Shown here piece by piece: positions 34,031 to 41,282 of a DNA stretch of 41,282 bases (the stretch's first letter is position 1; every line of letters begins with the position of its first letter). The stretch lies in the NCBI GenBank assembly GCA_038118725.1, contig JAYOIK010000047.1:1-41282 (forward strand), given 5' to 3'. The translations under genes were made by a program, and so were the position numbers. The stretch is from JADHLJ01 sp038118725 (GTDB taxonomy: Bacteria > Pseudomonadota > Alphaproteobacteria > Thalassobaculales > Thalassobaculaceae). The notes under the pieces were generated by a model, which saw only the letters and a list, made by a program, of their open reading frames with translations, was not told the DNA's origin and did not search any database.

Positions 34031-35308
34031 TCAAAAACGATCCACCCGATACGGGGCGAGATCGATGCTCGACTTACCACCACTCACCAGATCGTTAACC
34101 AGCTGTCCGGTGCGCGCCGCCATTGTGAGGCCGAGATGACCATGCCCAAAGGCGAAGAAGACGTTGTCGATGCCGGGCGCGGCGCCGATGACCGGCTTGC
34201 TGTCGGGGATTGACGGGCGGTAACCCAGCCACTCGCGGGAGATCTCGCTTCCCAGCCCCGGCAGCGCCGCCTGGGCGAGAGGCAGCATGTTTTTGATACG
34301 CCGGAAATCCGGCGGCGCGTCCAGGCCGGCGAACTCCACCCCCGAGGTGAGCCGCATCCCATCGCGCATCGGCGCCAGCACGAATCCGTGGTCGCCGATC
34401 ACCACGGGGCGCCGCAAGCCCGGACCACTCTCCAGGTTGAGATTGAGGTGATAGCCGCGTTCGGTATCCAGAGGCACCTTGGCGCCAAACAACCGGGCGA
34501 GATGTTTTGACCAGGCGCCGGCGCAGACCACGAATGCGTCCGCCGGCCATTTCCCAAGGTCGGTGACCGCGCCGACCGGTCTCGCGCCGTCGAAATCGAA
34601 CCGTGTGACGCGTTCCTGGACGAATTGCCCGCCGCGCTGAACAAAGGCCTCGGCATAGGCGTCGGTCAACATGGCGGGGCTGGTAACGAATCCATTGTCG
34701 GGTTCGAACACGCCATGGGTGAAGCCATGGGCGAGGCCCGGTTCCAACTGGCGGATCTCGTCTTCGTTCAGGACCTCCAAACGCACCCCGTTGCGGGTTT
34801 GGATCGCCCGGGTCTCGGCCGAGGCATCGAAGGCGCGCTGGGAGCCGAACACCTTGAGCCAGCCGACCGGTTTGACGATGTCGGTGATGCCCGAGGCCGC
34901 CATCAGGTGATCATGGGCCGTCACCGCATCCTTGGTGATTTCGCGTATTTCGCGCGCGATCCGGTCAACCCGACCCGGGGCGCCGGCGGCCAGGAACCGG
35001 CTCAGCCAAGGCAGCATTCTCGGCATATGGGACCAGCGTAGGTTCAGCGGCGCGGCGGGGTTCATCAGCATGGCCGGCACCTGTTTCCAAGTCCCGGGCA
35101 TGCTGACGGGATAGACATTGCCGGCGGCGATCGAGCCGGCATTGCCGAAGGATGTGGCGCGCCCCGGTGGTTTCGGGTCGATGACGGTCACCGCGTGACC
35201 GCTTCGCTGGAGGGTGAGACCGACGCATACCCCGACGATCCCCGCGCCGATGACGATGATCCGCTTCGGCGCGTGCTCGTGGTTCGGCGTTTCTTTGTCC
35301 AAGCTCAT
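34031..35308 (-). CDS. DadA-like FAD-dependent amino acid dehydrogenase
   Basis: The 425-residue flavoprotein belongs to the D-amino-acid dehydrogenase/glycine oxidase group. RIIVIGAGIVGVCVGLTLQR is the FAD-binding GxGxxG near the N-terminus. GRATSFGNAGSIAAGNVYP is typical of DadA ('tSfaNaG...'). WLGYRPSIPDSKPVIGAAPG followed by VFFAFGHGHLGLTMA is the C-terminal FAD motif. It would oxidise D-amino acids, or proline-type amines, passing electrons to the respiratory chain. ATG 35308 is preferred, as GGAG lies six bases before it; ATG 35320 has no such site. It is last in a seven-gene minus-strand run, 25 bases after the hydroxyacyl dehydrogenase-like gene. Exact substrate is open. Confidence 0.87.
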   Translation of the reverse strand: MSLDKETPNHEHAPKRIIVIGAGIVGVCVGLTLQRSGHAVTVIDPKPPGRATSFGNAGSIAAGNVYPVSMPGTWKQVPAMLMNPAAPLNLRWSHMPRMLPWLSRFLAAGAPGRVDRIAREIREITKDAVTAHDHLMAASGITDIVKPVGWLKVFGSQRAFDASAETRAIQTRNGVRLEVLNEDEIRQLEPGLAHGFTHGVFEPDNGFVTSPAMLTDAYAEAFVQRGGQFVQERVTRFDFDGARPVGAVTDLGKWPADAFVVCAGAWSKHLARLFGAKVPLDTERGYHLNLNLESGPGLRRPVVIGDHGFVLAPMRDGMRLTSGVEFAGLDAPPDFRRIKNMLPLAQAALPGLGSEISREWLGYRPSIPDSKPVIGAAPGIDNVFFAFGHGHLGLTMAARTGQLVNDLVSGGKSSIDLAPYRVDRF

Positions 35309-35333
35309 GGATTGCTCCATCCGGCGCCGTGCT

Positions 35334-36287
35334 CTAGCGGGCGGTTTCCTTCAACATGGTCAACAGCCGGATCAGCCGCTCATCGCGCTCTTCCTCGAGA
35401 TCGTCGATGGAGCGCTCGCCGGCCTCCTCGGCGACGCCCGCGATCAGGGAATCGGCGAGTTCCGGGGTGATCCTCGGATTCTCGGTCATGGTCTCCCACC
35501 ACTCCGCGATGCCGGGGCTGAAATGATCGATCATCTGGCGATAACCGCCCTTGCCGCCGGCGAGATTCATGATCATGTGCGGCCCCATGAGAGCCCAGCG
35601 CAGGCCTGGTCCCTGGGCGACCGCCGCGTTCACGTCCTCCACCGAAGCCAGGCCGTCCTTCACCGCCAGCACGGCCTCGCGCCACAGCGCCGCTTGCAGT
35701 CGATTGGCGAGATGGCCGGGAACTTCCTTGTTGATTCGGATCGCGTGCTTGCCGATGTGATTGTAAAAGCCGATCGACCAATCCACCGCCGCCGGGTCGG
35801 TGTCCTTGCCGGCGACCACCTCGACCAGCGGGATCAGATGCGGTGGATTGAAGGGATGGCCGACCACGAAGCGTCCGGCGGAGGCGAAGCCGTCCTGCAT
35901 GGCGCTCATGATCAGTCCGGACGTGCTGGAAGACAGAATGGCTTGGCTGGGCAAGGTGTTATCGATTCGCCTATAGAGGTCGCGTTTGACGTCGAGCTTC
36001 TCCGGCGCGTTCTCCTGCACGAAACCCGCCTGGGCGACCGCGTCGCCGGGGTTGTCATGAAAGCGAATCGCGGTCTTGTCGGCGCCGGGGGCGAGGCCGA
36101 GCGCTTCCATCGCCGGCCAGGCGTTGTCGATGAAGGCGATCAGGCGCTCGCGCCAGCCCTCGCCCGGGTCCCAGGCGTCGACCTCGAAACCGTGGGCCAG
36201 GAAGTAGGTCGCCCAACTGGCCCCGATGGTGCCGGTGCCCAGGACGCCGATCCGGCGGATGGAATCGTAAGCTGGATAGGATGCCAT
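35334..36287 (-). CDS. 3-hydroxyacyl-CoA dehydrogenase family, carnitine-dehydrogenase-like
   Basis: The 317-residue protein has an N-terminal NAD-binding domain (RIGVLGTGTIGASWATYFL, residues about 11-29). ILSSSTSGLIMSAMQDG and FVVGHPFNPPHLIPLVEVV are the catalytic region of the 3-hydroxyacyl-CoA dehydrogenase superfamily, with the GHPFNP histidine. The SSTSG sequence and length point to the L-carnitine 3-dehydrogenase/L-gulonate dehydrogenase branch rather than the fatty-acid enzyme. Such enzymes oxidise beta-hydroxy acids with NAD. GGGAGA lies about seven bases before ATG 36287; the open frame to 36485 overlaps the O-antigen ligase gene and is discarded. Genes either side are the ligase (32-base gap) and the DadA-like oxidase. 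Quaternary-amine or hydroxy-acid catabolism is a plausible role. Confidence 0.85.
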   Translation of the reverse strand: MASYPAYDSIRRIGVLGTGTIGASWATYFLAHGFEVDAWDPGEGWRERLIAFIDNAWPAMEALGLAPGADKTAIRFHDNPGDAVAQAGFVQENAPEKLDVKRDLYRRIDNTLPSQAILSSSTSGLIMSAMQDGFASAGRFVVGHPFNPPHLIPLVEVVAGKDTDPAAVDWSIGFYNHIGKHAIRINKEVPGHLANRLQAALWREAVLAVKDGLASVEDVNAAVAQGPGLRWALMGPHMIMNLAGGKGGYRQMIDHFSPGIAEWWETMTENPRITPELADSLIAGVAEEAGERSIDDLEEERDERLIRLLTMLKETAR

Positions 36288-36319
36288 GATCGAATTCTCC
36301 CAAGAATCGTGGCGGCTCT

Positions 36320-37525
36320 TTAGCGAGCGGGCGGGTTTCGCGTATCGCCGGTTGGTGGCGCCAGAACACGGAACGCCAGGGCGGTCATGGCAATGATTCC
36401 AAGCCAGGTCTCTTGCCACAAGCCATAGGAAACCATCGCGGTGAAGATAACGCCCGCGGAGGCGGCGATGGCGGCGCTCCGCCACGGCGACGCGAGGGAC
36501 GAGAGTGATCGCGCGGCGAACCAGACGAGGCCGGCGAAAAGGATCACGCCGAGACCGCCGAGCTCCAGCCAGATCTGCAGCGCCGCGTCATGCGGATGTG
36601 TGGGCGGCTTGACCATATGGCGATAGCCGCTGATTGCCGGATCGGGGACCGACAGATGCCGCATGGCGCCGATGCCGTGGCCGAGGATCGGCGCATCGAG
36701 AACGGCCTTCGCCCCATGGTTCCAGATTTCGATGCGATCGAGGACCGAGGGCGGGATCGCGTCGATGACCGGCCGCGCCCATCCCAGAAGATTCAGCAAC
36801 AGCCATGGCGCCAGAGCGGTGAAGGCGGCGGTGACGAGAAGACCCGCGGCCAAGGTCGCCGCCGGGGCAAGGGTGGCCGCCGCCGCGGCAACCACCGCGA
36901 GCAGGCTTGCCACCAGGGCCGAGGCGGAATCGCCGTAAGCCGCCGCGCCCACCGCCGCCGCCGCCAGGACAATCGCCCAGGACCGGCGTCCCCTCGACCA
37001 CAACCATGCCGCCGCTGGCCAGGCCAGCAGGACCAGCGCCGTGGTGCCTCGGTTATAGCGAAACAGCGGCAGGTCCGGGTCGTCCTGGCGGCCCGTGATC
37101 CAGCGAAAGAAACCGGAATCAGTCGAGAGCTCGAAAACCAACATTGCGATCGCGACGACCAGGCCAGCCGTCAGAGCCCGACCGACCGCGCGTCGGGCCT
37201 CGGGGCCGACCGCGCCGATACTCGAACTCGCGACCCACAGCACCAACGCTAGCATGGCGAGCTTGCCGCCGGCCTTGGCCGCGCAGGACTGACAATCGAC
37301 TATAAACAGGTGCGTTACCGCCACGTATAGGGCCAGAAGCACAAAAACCGCCGCTATCTTCTTTTCGGGAAGCAACATCCTCGGCGCGCCGACGCCCACG
37401 GCCAGGATGACCAGCACCGCCATGGCGATAAAGCTCGTCGCCATGGATTGCTTGGCCATCAAGCCCAGCGGGACAAAGATGAAAAACCCGATACACAGCA
37501 ACCAGGTTCGGGCGCGCTGGGCCAT
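36320..37525 (-). CDS. O-antigen ligase / polymerase (WaaL/Wzy family)
   Basis: The 401-residue polytopic protein has about ten to twelve hydrophobic segments. The large C-terminal periplasmic loop carries ILGHGIGAMRHLSVPD and the signature PPTHPHDAALQIWLELGGLG, matching the 'HPHN...q...E.G' motif that marks ligases and polymerases. WaaL joins polymer to lipid A-core; Wzy polymerises repeat units. The two cannot be separated from sequence alone. ATG 37525 overlaps the stop of the DUF6165 gene by one base (TGATG), showing coupling. With DUF6165 and a GT9 transferase it forms an envelope trio within a run of catabolic genes. Function in the inner membrane on lipid-linked glycan is expected. Confidence 0.87.
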   Translation of the reverse strand: MAQRARTWLLCIGFFIFVPLGLMAKQSMATSFIAMAVLVILAVGVGAPRMLLPEKKIAAVFVLLALYVAVTHLFIVDCQSCAAKAGGKLAMLALVLWVASSSIGAVGPEARRAVGRALTAGLVVAIAMLVFELSTDSGFFRWITGRQDDPDLPLFRYNRGTTALVLLAWPAAAWLWSRGRRSWAIVLAAAAVGAAAYGDSASALVASLLAVVAAAAATLAPAATLAAGLLVTAAFTALAPWLLLNLLGWARPVIDAIPPSVLDRIEIWNHGAKAVLDAPILGHGIGAMRHLSVPDPAISGYRHMVKPPTHPHDAALQIWLELGGLGVILFAGLVWFAARSLSSLASPWRSAAIAASAGVIFTAMVSYGLWQETWLGIIAMTALAFRVLAPPTGDTRNPPAR

Positions 37526-37914
37526 CAATAGCTCGCGTAGGACTTTTCCTCGACGATCGCCGAGCCGAGGAGCAGATTGATCTCGCGCTTCAAGGCGGCG
37601 CGACGATCGTTGCGGTGATAGACGGCGCGCGCCAGCTCGATGAAGCCATCGCCGAAATCGCCGGCGCGCTCATGATCGCGGATTGAATCCTCGATCTCCC
37701 AGAGCATCTCGTTCACCGCCTTCAAATCCGCCTCGAGCCGGCTCAGCTCCTCCGATGCCGCCACGTCGCGTGCCTGGACCGCCTCGAGCATCTCCAGTTC
37801 GGTGGCCGCGTTGGCCCGCTTGCCGGGGTCATCGATCCGCGCGACCTTGATCCGCAGGATCGTGATCTTGTCGAGCAACTCTCCGGGCGCGACGGGTATC
37901 AGGATCGGTTCCAA
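37525..37914 (-). CDS. DUF6165 family protein
   Basis: The 129-residue protein fits DUF6165: it opens with PILIPVAPGELLDKITILRI, the conserved 'vpvs.GEliDKiTILeIK' lead, and then forms long charged helices (AASEELSRLEADLKAVNEML). It ends with a basic helix. The family often sits beside heptosyltransferases and O-antigen genes; its biochemical role is not established. TTG 37914 is the likely start, with GGAG 8 bases upstream. It is coupled to the downstream ligase by TGATG and follows the GT9 gene by 17 bases. Coiled-coil character suggests it binds a partner, possibly the transferase. Confidence 0.83.
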   Translation of the reverse strand: MEPILIPVAPGELLDKITILRIKVARIDDPGKRANAATELEMLEAVQARDVAASEELSRLEADLKAVNEMLWEIEDSIRDHERAGDFGDGFIELARAVYHRNDRRAALKREINLLLGSAIVEEKSYASY

Positions 37915-37931
37915 GCCAAATCTCCAGCGAG

Positions 37932-38939
37932 CTAGTTGGGTTCATCCAACAGGTTTTCCAGGGCTTGCGCAACGGCCTCCAGGGGGATCAGCGCCGGGTC
38001 CTTGCCTCCGTGATCCTTGGCGTCGATGATCTTGAGGCGCGGCACATTCAAAACATATTTGCTCGGGTCCGCCTTGCTGTAGAGAGAGACCAGCGGAACC
38101 TGCCCCAGCGCTAGCATATGTCCGGCGCCGGAATCGTTGCTCACCGCCGCTTTCATGCGCCTCGCCAACGCGATCACCAAGGCCGGACCGCTCGCGTTGC
38201 TTCCGGACGCCTCGACGGTTGGCGGGAACAGCGCGTCGGGAAGGGCGGCCTCGATCGGCGCGCGCATCGCCTCCTCGCCGGGGCCGAGGATGAAGACCGG
38301 TATTCGCCCGGCTTGGCTTTGACGGAGCGCAACTTCAAGAAAGTTCTCCAATGGCCAGACCTTGGTCGGGTCGCCGGCGCCGGGCGCGACTCCTATATAA
38401 GCCGGTCCGTCGGGCAGAAGATCCTGGGCCCGCGCGTGATACTTGTCCGCGACCGCCAGCGGTTCCGGCGCGCCGGTCGGTGGCTCCGACACCAGGTCGA
38501 GCAGAAAGCTGAATTGGCCGAGCAGCGAACGCGGAAACGCGCCCCGGTCCTTGGGTCGTAGGCTCGAGAGGTGGAAACCGCCAGTACTCGCCAGGAATAC
38601 ATCATGCCGGATCCGTCTGGCGCAAAGCGTGCGCATGAAATTGCGTTGGGTGTCGACCACCAGGTCGAAGCGACGACCGCCCAGCGGCGGGCGGGGGCTA
38701 ACCAGCTGGCCGAAGGTGCCGACCCCGGCATTCTCGATCACCTCGTCGATCAGGCCCTCGACCATCGGCGCCAGGACGCCGGCGAAAACCGATGTCGAAA
38801 GCCCCGCGACCCAGGTGATCCGCGCGTCGGGGAAGCGCCGACGGCACTCTTGCAGAAAGGACAGCTTGAAAAGGCCGTCGCCGATCACCTCGCCGCAGGA
38901 ATGGATCGCGATACTCTGGAATGCCGGGTGGGAGGTCAC
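37932..38939 (-). CDS. GT9 heptosyltransferase-like glycosyltransferase
   Basis: The 335-residue GT-B enzyme belongs to family 9, which transfers heptose from ADP-heptose to the lipopolysaccharide core. The N-terminal acceptor half opens with IAIHSCGEVIGDGLFKLSFL, in place of the usual 'GDv..t.p' motif. The donor half shows IGVAPGAGDPTKVWPLENFL, and AVSNDSGAGHMLALGQVPLV is the nucleotide-sugar-binding 'D(s/t)G..H.A' region. GTG 38939 is used as start, since no ATG is available near. The gene begins 4 bases after the enoyl-CoA hydratase stop and precedes DUF6165 by 17 bases. Inner-core LPS or related surface glycan synthesis is the expected role. Confidence 0.88.
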   Translation of the reverse strand: MTSHPAFQSIAIHSCGEVIGDGLFKLSFLQECRRRFPDARITWVAGLSTSVFAGVLAPMVEGLIDEVIENAGVGTFGQLVSPRPPLGGRRFDLVVDTQRNFMRTLCARRIRHDVFLASTGGFHLSSLRPKDRGAFPRSLLGQFSFLLDLVSEPPTGAPEPLAVADKYHARAQDLLPDGPAYIGVAPGAGDPTKVWPLENFLEVALRQSQAGRIPVFILGPGEEAMRAPIEAALPDALFPPTVEASGSNASGPALVIALARRMKAAVSNDSGAGHMLALGQVPLVSLYSKADPSKYVLNVPRLKIIDAKDHGGKDPALIPLEAVAQALENLLDEPN

Positions 38940-38943
38940 CGGT

Positions 38944-39738
38944 TCAGCGGCCCTTGAAGTCGGGCTTCCGCTTCTCGTTGAAGGCGCGCACGCCTTCCAG
39001 GCGATCCTCGGTCGAGACCATTCGATTATAGGCCTCGATTTCGAAGTCGTAGCCGGATTTGAGATCGAGCTGCGTGGCCACGCGGATCGACTTCTTGGCC
39101 TGGCGGATGGAAATCGGCGCGTTCGCCGCGATCCGTCGGGCCGTGGTCATGACGGTATCCATGAGCTCGGCTCCCGGGCAAACCGTGTTCACCATGCCGA
39201 ATTCCAACGCCTCCGACGCGCTGAGCGGTAGGCCGGTCAGGATGATTTCCATGGCCCGACGCACGCCCACGGCGCGTGGCAGGTTTTGGGTCCCCGCCGC
39301 GCCGGGCATGATCCCCAAGGTCACCTCGGTCAGCGCGAAACGGGCATGCTCGGCGGCGTAGAGAAAATCACAATTCAACGCGATCTCGCAGCCGCCGCCA
39401 TAGGCCGCGCCGTTGATCGCGCCGATGATCGGGATCGGGCAATCCATCATCGACTTGACGCCCTGCTCGAAGATCGCGTGCTGATCGAGCCATTCCTTGT
39501 CGGACATGCCGTTGCGTTGCTTGAGATCGCCGCCGGCGCAGAAGATCTTCTCGCCGCGCCCGGTCAGCACGATGCAGCGCGCCACGCTAGGGTCGTGATA
39601 GAGATCCGCCCAGAGCGCGCGCAGATCGAGCCCCATCTGGGTGTTCATGGAGTTGGCCGCGTCGGGCCGATCAAGGGTCACCGTCAGGACGTGATCGTCG
39701 CTGAAATCGAGGGTCAGGGTCTCGTAGTCGGTCCGCAT
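38944..39738 (-). CDS. Enoyl-CoA hydratase/isomerase family protein
   Basis: The 264-residue crotonase-fold enzyme has both oxyanion-hole segments (IFCAGGDLKQR at about 65-75 and NGAAYGGGCEIAL at 109-121). The two catalytic glutamates are E118 (GGGCEIAL) and E138 (ALTEVTLGIMPGAAGT), as in enoyl-CoA hydratase. It would hydrate 2-enoyl-CoA to 3-hydroxyacyl-CoA, though this fold also covers isomerases, hydrolases and decarboxylases. GGAGA five bases before ATG 39738 gives the start; an in-frame codon six residues upstream is discarded. It follows the enolase-superfamily gene by 79 bases and precedes the GT9 gene by 4 bases, so a shared transcript is likely despite unrelated roles. Confidence 0.9.
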   Translation of the reverse strand: MRTDYETLTLDFSDDHVLTVTLDRPDAANSMNTQMGLDLRALWADLYHDPSVARCIVLTGRGEKIFCAGGDLKQRNGMSDKEWLDQHAIFEQGVKSMMDCPIPIIGAINGAAYGGGCEIALNCDFLYAAEHARFALTEVTLGIMPGAAGTQNLPRAVGVRRAMEIILTGLPLSASEALEFGMVNTVCPGAELMDTVMTTARRIAANAPISIRQAKKSIRVATQLDLKSGYDFEIEAYNRMVSTEDRLEGVRAFNEKRKPDFKGR

Positions 39739-39817
39739 CGCGCTCTCCTGGAACAAGCAACGCGTTCTATAGCGTTATCGAAGTCCGCGTCATAGGGGGC
39801 TCGCCGACCGGGACCCG

Positions 39818-40927
39818 TTATCGCAGAATCTCGATGGTCTTCGCCTTGATCAGATCGAAATCGATCTTGGCGCCGAGACCGGGTTCGCTCGGGGCGTGGA
39901 TCATGCCGTCCGCGTCCGGCTCCAGATCATCGATGATGCCGTACTTCTGCATGCCCGATGGGAGCAGTACCTCGAAATAGGTGGTGTTCTTGATCGAGAG
40001 AATCACGTGCAGATTCGCCCAGTTGTTCAGGGAATTGCCGCCATGGTGAACCTCGTAGTTCATGCCGAAGGCCTCGGCCAGATGCGCGGTCTTTAGGACC
40101 CCGGTGATGCCGCCCTTTACCGCGACGTCGCCGCGCAGAATGTCGGTGGCCTTGTTGATGATCCACGGGACGTAGTTGGTGAACCCTCCCGGCGAATACT
40201 CGGTCGCCATGAGCGGGATCGATAGCTTCTCCCTGAGCTTGATGCTGCCCATCAGATCGTCGTCGGCAAGTGGATCCTCGTACCAGTAGTAGTTCATTTC
40301 CTCAATCGCCCGGCCGACCTTGATCGCGTGGTCGTAGGTATAGGCCCAGGATGCGTCGAGCATGATGTCGTAGTCGTCGCCCACCGCCTCGCGCACCGCC
40401 CGGCAGACCTCGATATCCTCGCGCCAGACCGCCGGCGGGTGGATCTTATAGGCGGCCCAGCCGTCTTCCTTGTATTGCACCGCCTGTTCGGCATAGGCCT
40501 CGCGCGAGTCGAGCACCGCCGAGGAGGCGTAGGCCGGGATCGACTCCCGATAGCCGCCGAGCAGTTTGTAGAGGGGCAGGCCGGCGGCCTTGGCGGCGAT
40601 GTCGTACAGCGCGATGTCGACGGCGCCGATCGAGCGGATCGTGGTGGTCCGGTTGCGCTTCCACATGGCCTGATAGAGCCGTTCGCGGTCCAGCGGGTCC
40701 TGGCCCATGAGGATCGGCATCAGGCTTCTGGTCAGGCCCCGGCAATCCACCTCGGCGCTGAAGGTGGCGGATCCGAGAAAGGCATGGCCCTCGATACCGT
40801 CATCGGTACGGATGGTCAGCAGCCCGAGCGTGGTCTCGCCGGATGAATTGCCGGACCCGGCGTGATATTTGGTTGCCGGAATGTCTTCCCATTTGAAGAG
40901 CGTGAGACTGACGTCGTCGATTTTCAT
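39818..40927 (-). CDS. Enolase-superfamily mandelate racemase / muconate lactonizing-type enzyme
   Basis: The 369-residue protein has a capping N-terminal domain and a TIM barrel. Metal ligands are D191 (IMLDASWAY), E217 (YYWYEDPLA) and E243 (LMATEYSPG). K161-x-H163 (AAYKIHPPA) supplies the base in the K-x-H form, and H294/H295 (NYEVHHGGNSL) with D267 (RGDVAVKGG) forms the other side of the site. Such enzymes abstract an alpha proton of a carboxylate to racemise or dehydrate acid sugars or related acids. The glycine-rich GNSLNNWANLHV segment is characteristic, but I cannot fix the substrate. GGAG 8 bases before ATG 40927 supports the start. It is the first gene of the seven-gene minus-strand run and is divergent from the truncated frame at 40955. 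Confidence 0.88.
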   Translation of the reverse strand: MKIDDVSLTLFKWEDIPATKYHAGSGNSSGETTLGLLTIRTDDGIEGHAFLGSATFSAEVDCRGLTRSLMPILMGQDPLDRERLYQAMWKRNRTTTIRSIGAVDIALYDIAAKAAGLPLYKLLGGYRESIPAYASSAVLDSREAYAEQAVQYKEDGWAAYKIHPPAVWREDIEVCRAVREAVGDDYDIMLDASWAYTYDHAIKVGRAIEEMNYYWYEDPLADDDLMGSIKLREKLSIPLMATEYSPGGFTNYVPWIINKATDILRGDVAVKGGITGVLKTAHLAEAFGMNYEVHHGGNSLNNWANLHVILSIKNTTYFEVLLPSGMQKYGIIDDLEPDADGMIHAPSEPGLGAKIDFDLIKAKTIEILR

Positions 40928-40954
40928 GGCTTGGCTCCGTAGCGGTTCGAGAGC

Positions 40955-41282
40955 ATGGTTGACCGACGTGCCGCGGCGGTCCAGGCGAATTCGCGCCCTT
41001 CAGCATGGTTATCGCATCGTCGATCACCGCGCGAGGCGGCGCTGGCGGCGACCTTCGTGCTGATCGGTTATGACGTGCTGACGGGTAACAGCCGCCCGGC
41101 GGCGTTCTCGCGCATCGGTTTCGACGAGACCACGGACGTGGCGGTGGAGACCGGTATCGATATCCGCGACGGCGGACCGCGCGACTTTGCCCAGGCGTTC
41201 AGCGAGGGCGCCCAGCCGATGGTGAACACGTCGATGGTGAACACGGTGCTTGAGCGCTTCGGCGGGGACATCGCCAACGCCG
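40955..41282 (+). CDS. Truncated reading frame of unknown function
   Basis: An ATG at 40955 opens a frame without stops to the right edge, giving 109 residues of an incomplete protein. The first 30 residues are Arg/Ser-rich and may not be translated; GTG 41057 is a possible later start. The part after 41042 looks coding (AATFVLIGYDVLTGNSRP, then an acidic stretch, then a segment with MVNTSMVNTVLERFGGD). I do not recognise the family. The 15-base repeat at 41217-41245 encodes MVNT twice. It is divergent from the enolase-superfamily gene, with 27 bases between the starts, a tight fit for two promoters. Confidence 0.4.
   Translation, partial: MVDRRAAAVQANSRPSAWLSHRRSPREAALAATFVLIGYDVLTGNSRPAAFSRIGFDETTDVAVETGIDIRDGGPRDFAQAFSEGAQPMVNTSMVNTVLERFGGDIANA
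41217..41245. repeat. Short direct repeat, 15-base period
   Basis: CGATGGTGAACACG occurs at 41217-41230 and again at 41232-41245, separated by one T. It encodes a doubled Met-Val-Asn-Thr in the truncated frame at the edge. Confidence 0.85.

Noticed and set aside
35214..36323. 369-codon plus-strand open frame
   Set aside because: Antisense to the hydroxyacyl dehydrogenase-like gene, which carries intact NAD-binding and catalytic motifs.

Overview
The window looks like a draft-quality chromosomal segment of a free-living alphaproteobacterium, most likely from the Rhodospirillales or a neighbouring order. This is a judgement from the high G+C content (by eye about two thirds), dense gene packing with many 1-14 nt overlaps, the style of the TPR-glycosyltransferase proteins, and the mix of NIPSNAP, dimethylformamidase-like, sulfatase and enolase-superfamily enzymes. 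I could not run a taxonomic search. A run of exactly 100 N (13137-13236) marks a scaffold join, so frameshifts near weak sequence should be read with caution. I see no tRNA, rRNA, CRISPR array, insertion sequence or phage gene. No stretch longer than about 250 bases lacks a gene.

Region 1 (about 1-20.7 kb) is a surface-glycan or protein-glycosylation island. Its hallmark is TPR repeats joined to very different catalytic domains: TPR + 2-oxoglutarate/Fe(II) oxygenase (702-2408), TPR + GT9/GT41-like transferase (2485-4164 and 16742-18580), TPR + two GT2 domains (5798-8494), and TPR + a GT-B-like domain (14953-16593). An FkbM methyltransferase next to the assembly gap may be a sixth. Around them lie a GT4 transferase, a flippase-like membrane protein, two overlapping DegT-type sugar aminotransferases, a zinc-ribbon protein resembling a degenerate methyltransferase, a second 2OG oxygenase, a PAP2 phosphatase and a GT39/ArnT-like membrane transferase. 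Together they could make an amino-sugar-containing, methylated and hydroxylated glycan, move it or its lipid-linked precursor across the inner membrane, and attach it to protein or lipid. Genes alternate strand often, so this is a cluster of small transcription units rather than one operon.

Region 2 (about 20.8-27.8 kb) is metabolic and housekeeping, mostly on the plus strand: threonine synthase, a SAM methyltransferase, a zinc alcohol dehydrogenase, a small MscS channel, a 5'-nucleotidase broken by a frameshift and an in-frame TAG, a NIPSNAP protein followed by a clear terminator, and a FolB-like dihydroneopterin aldolase.

Region 3 (about 27.7-33.9 kb) has a minus-strand pair (sulfatase/phosphonate monoester hydrolase, then an N,N-dimethylformamidase large-subunit-like protein), a DUF2817 zinc-peptidase-like protein on the plus strand, and an OmpA-family lipoprotein. 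The DUF2817 and OmpA genes converge on one terminator.

Region 4 (about 34-41 kb) is a seven-gene minus-strand run: enolase-superfamily dehydratase/racemase, enoyl-CoA hydratase, GT9 heptosyltransferase, DUF6165, O-antigen ligase, carnitine-dehydrogenase-like 3-hydroxyacyl-CoA dehydrogenase, and DadA-like oxidase. Three envelope genes sit inside what otherwise reads as a catabolic operon. A truncated plus-strand reading frame of unknown function runs off the right edge.
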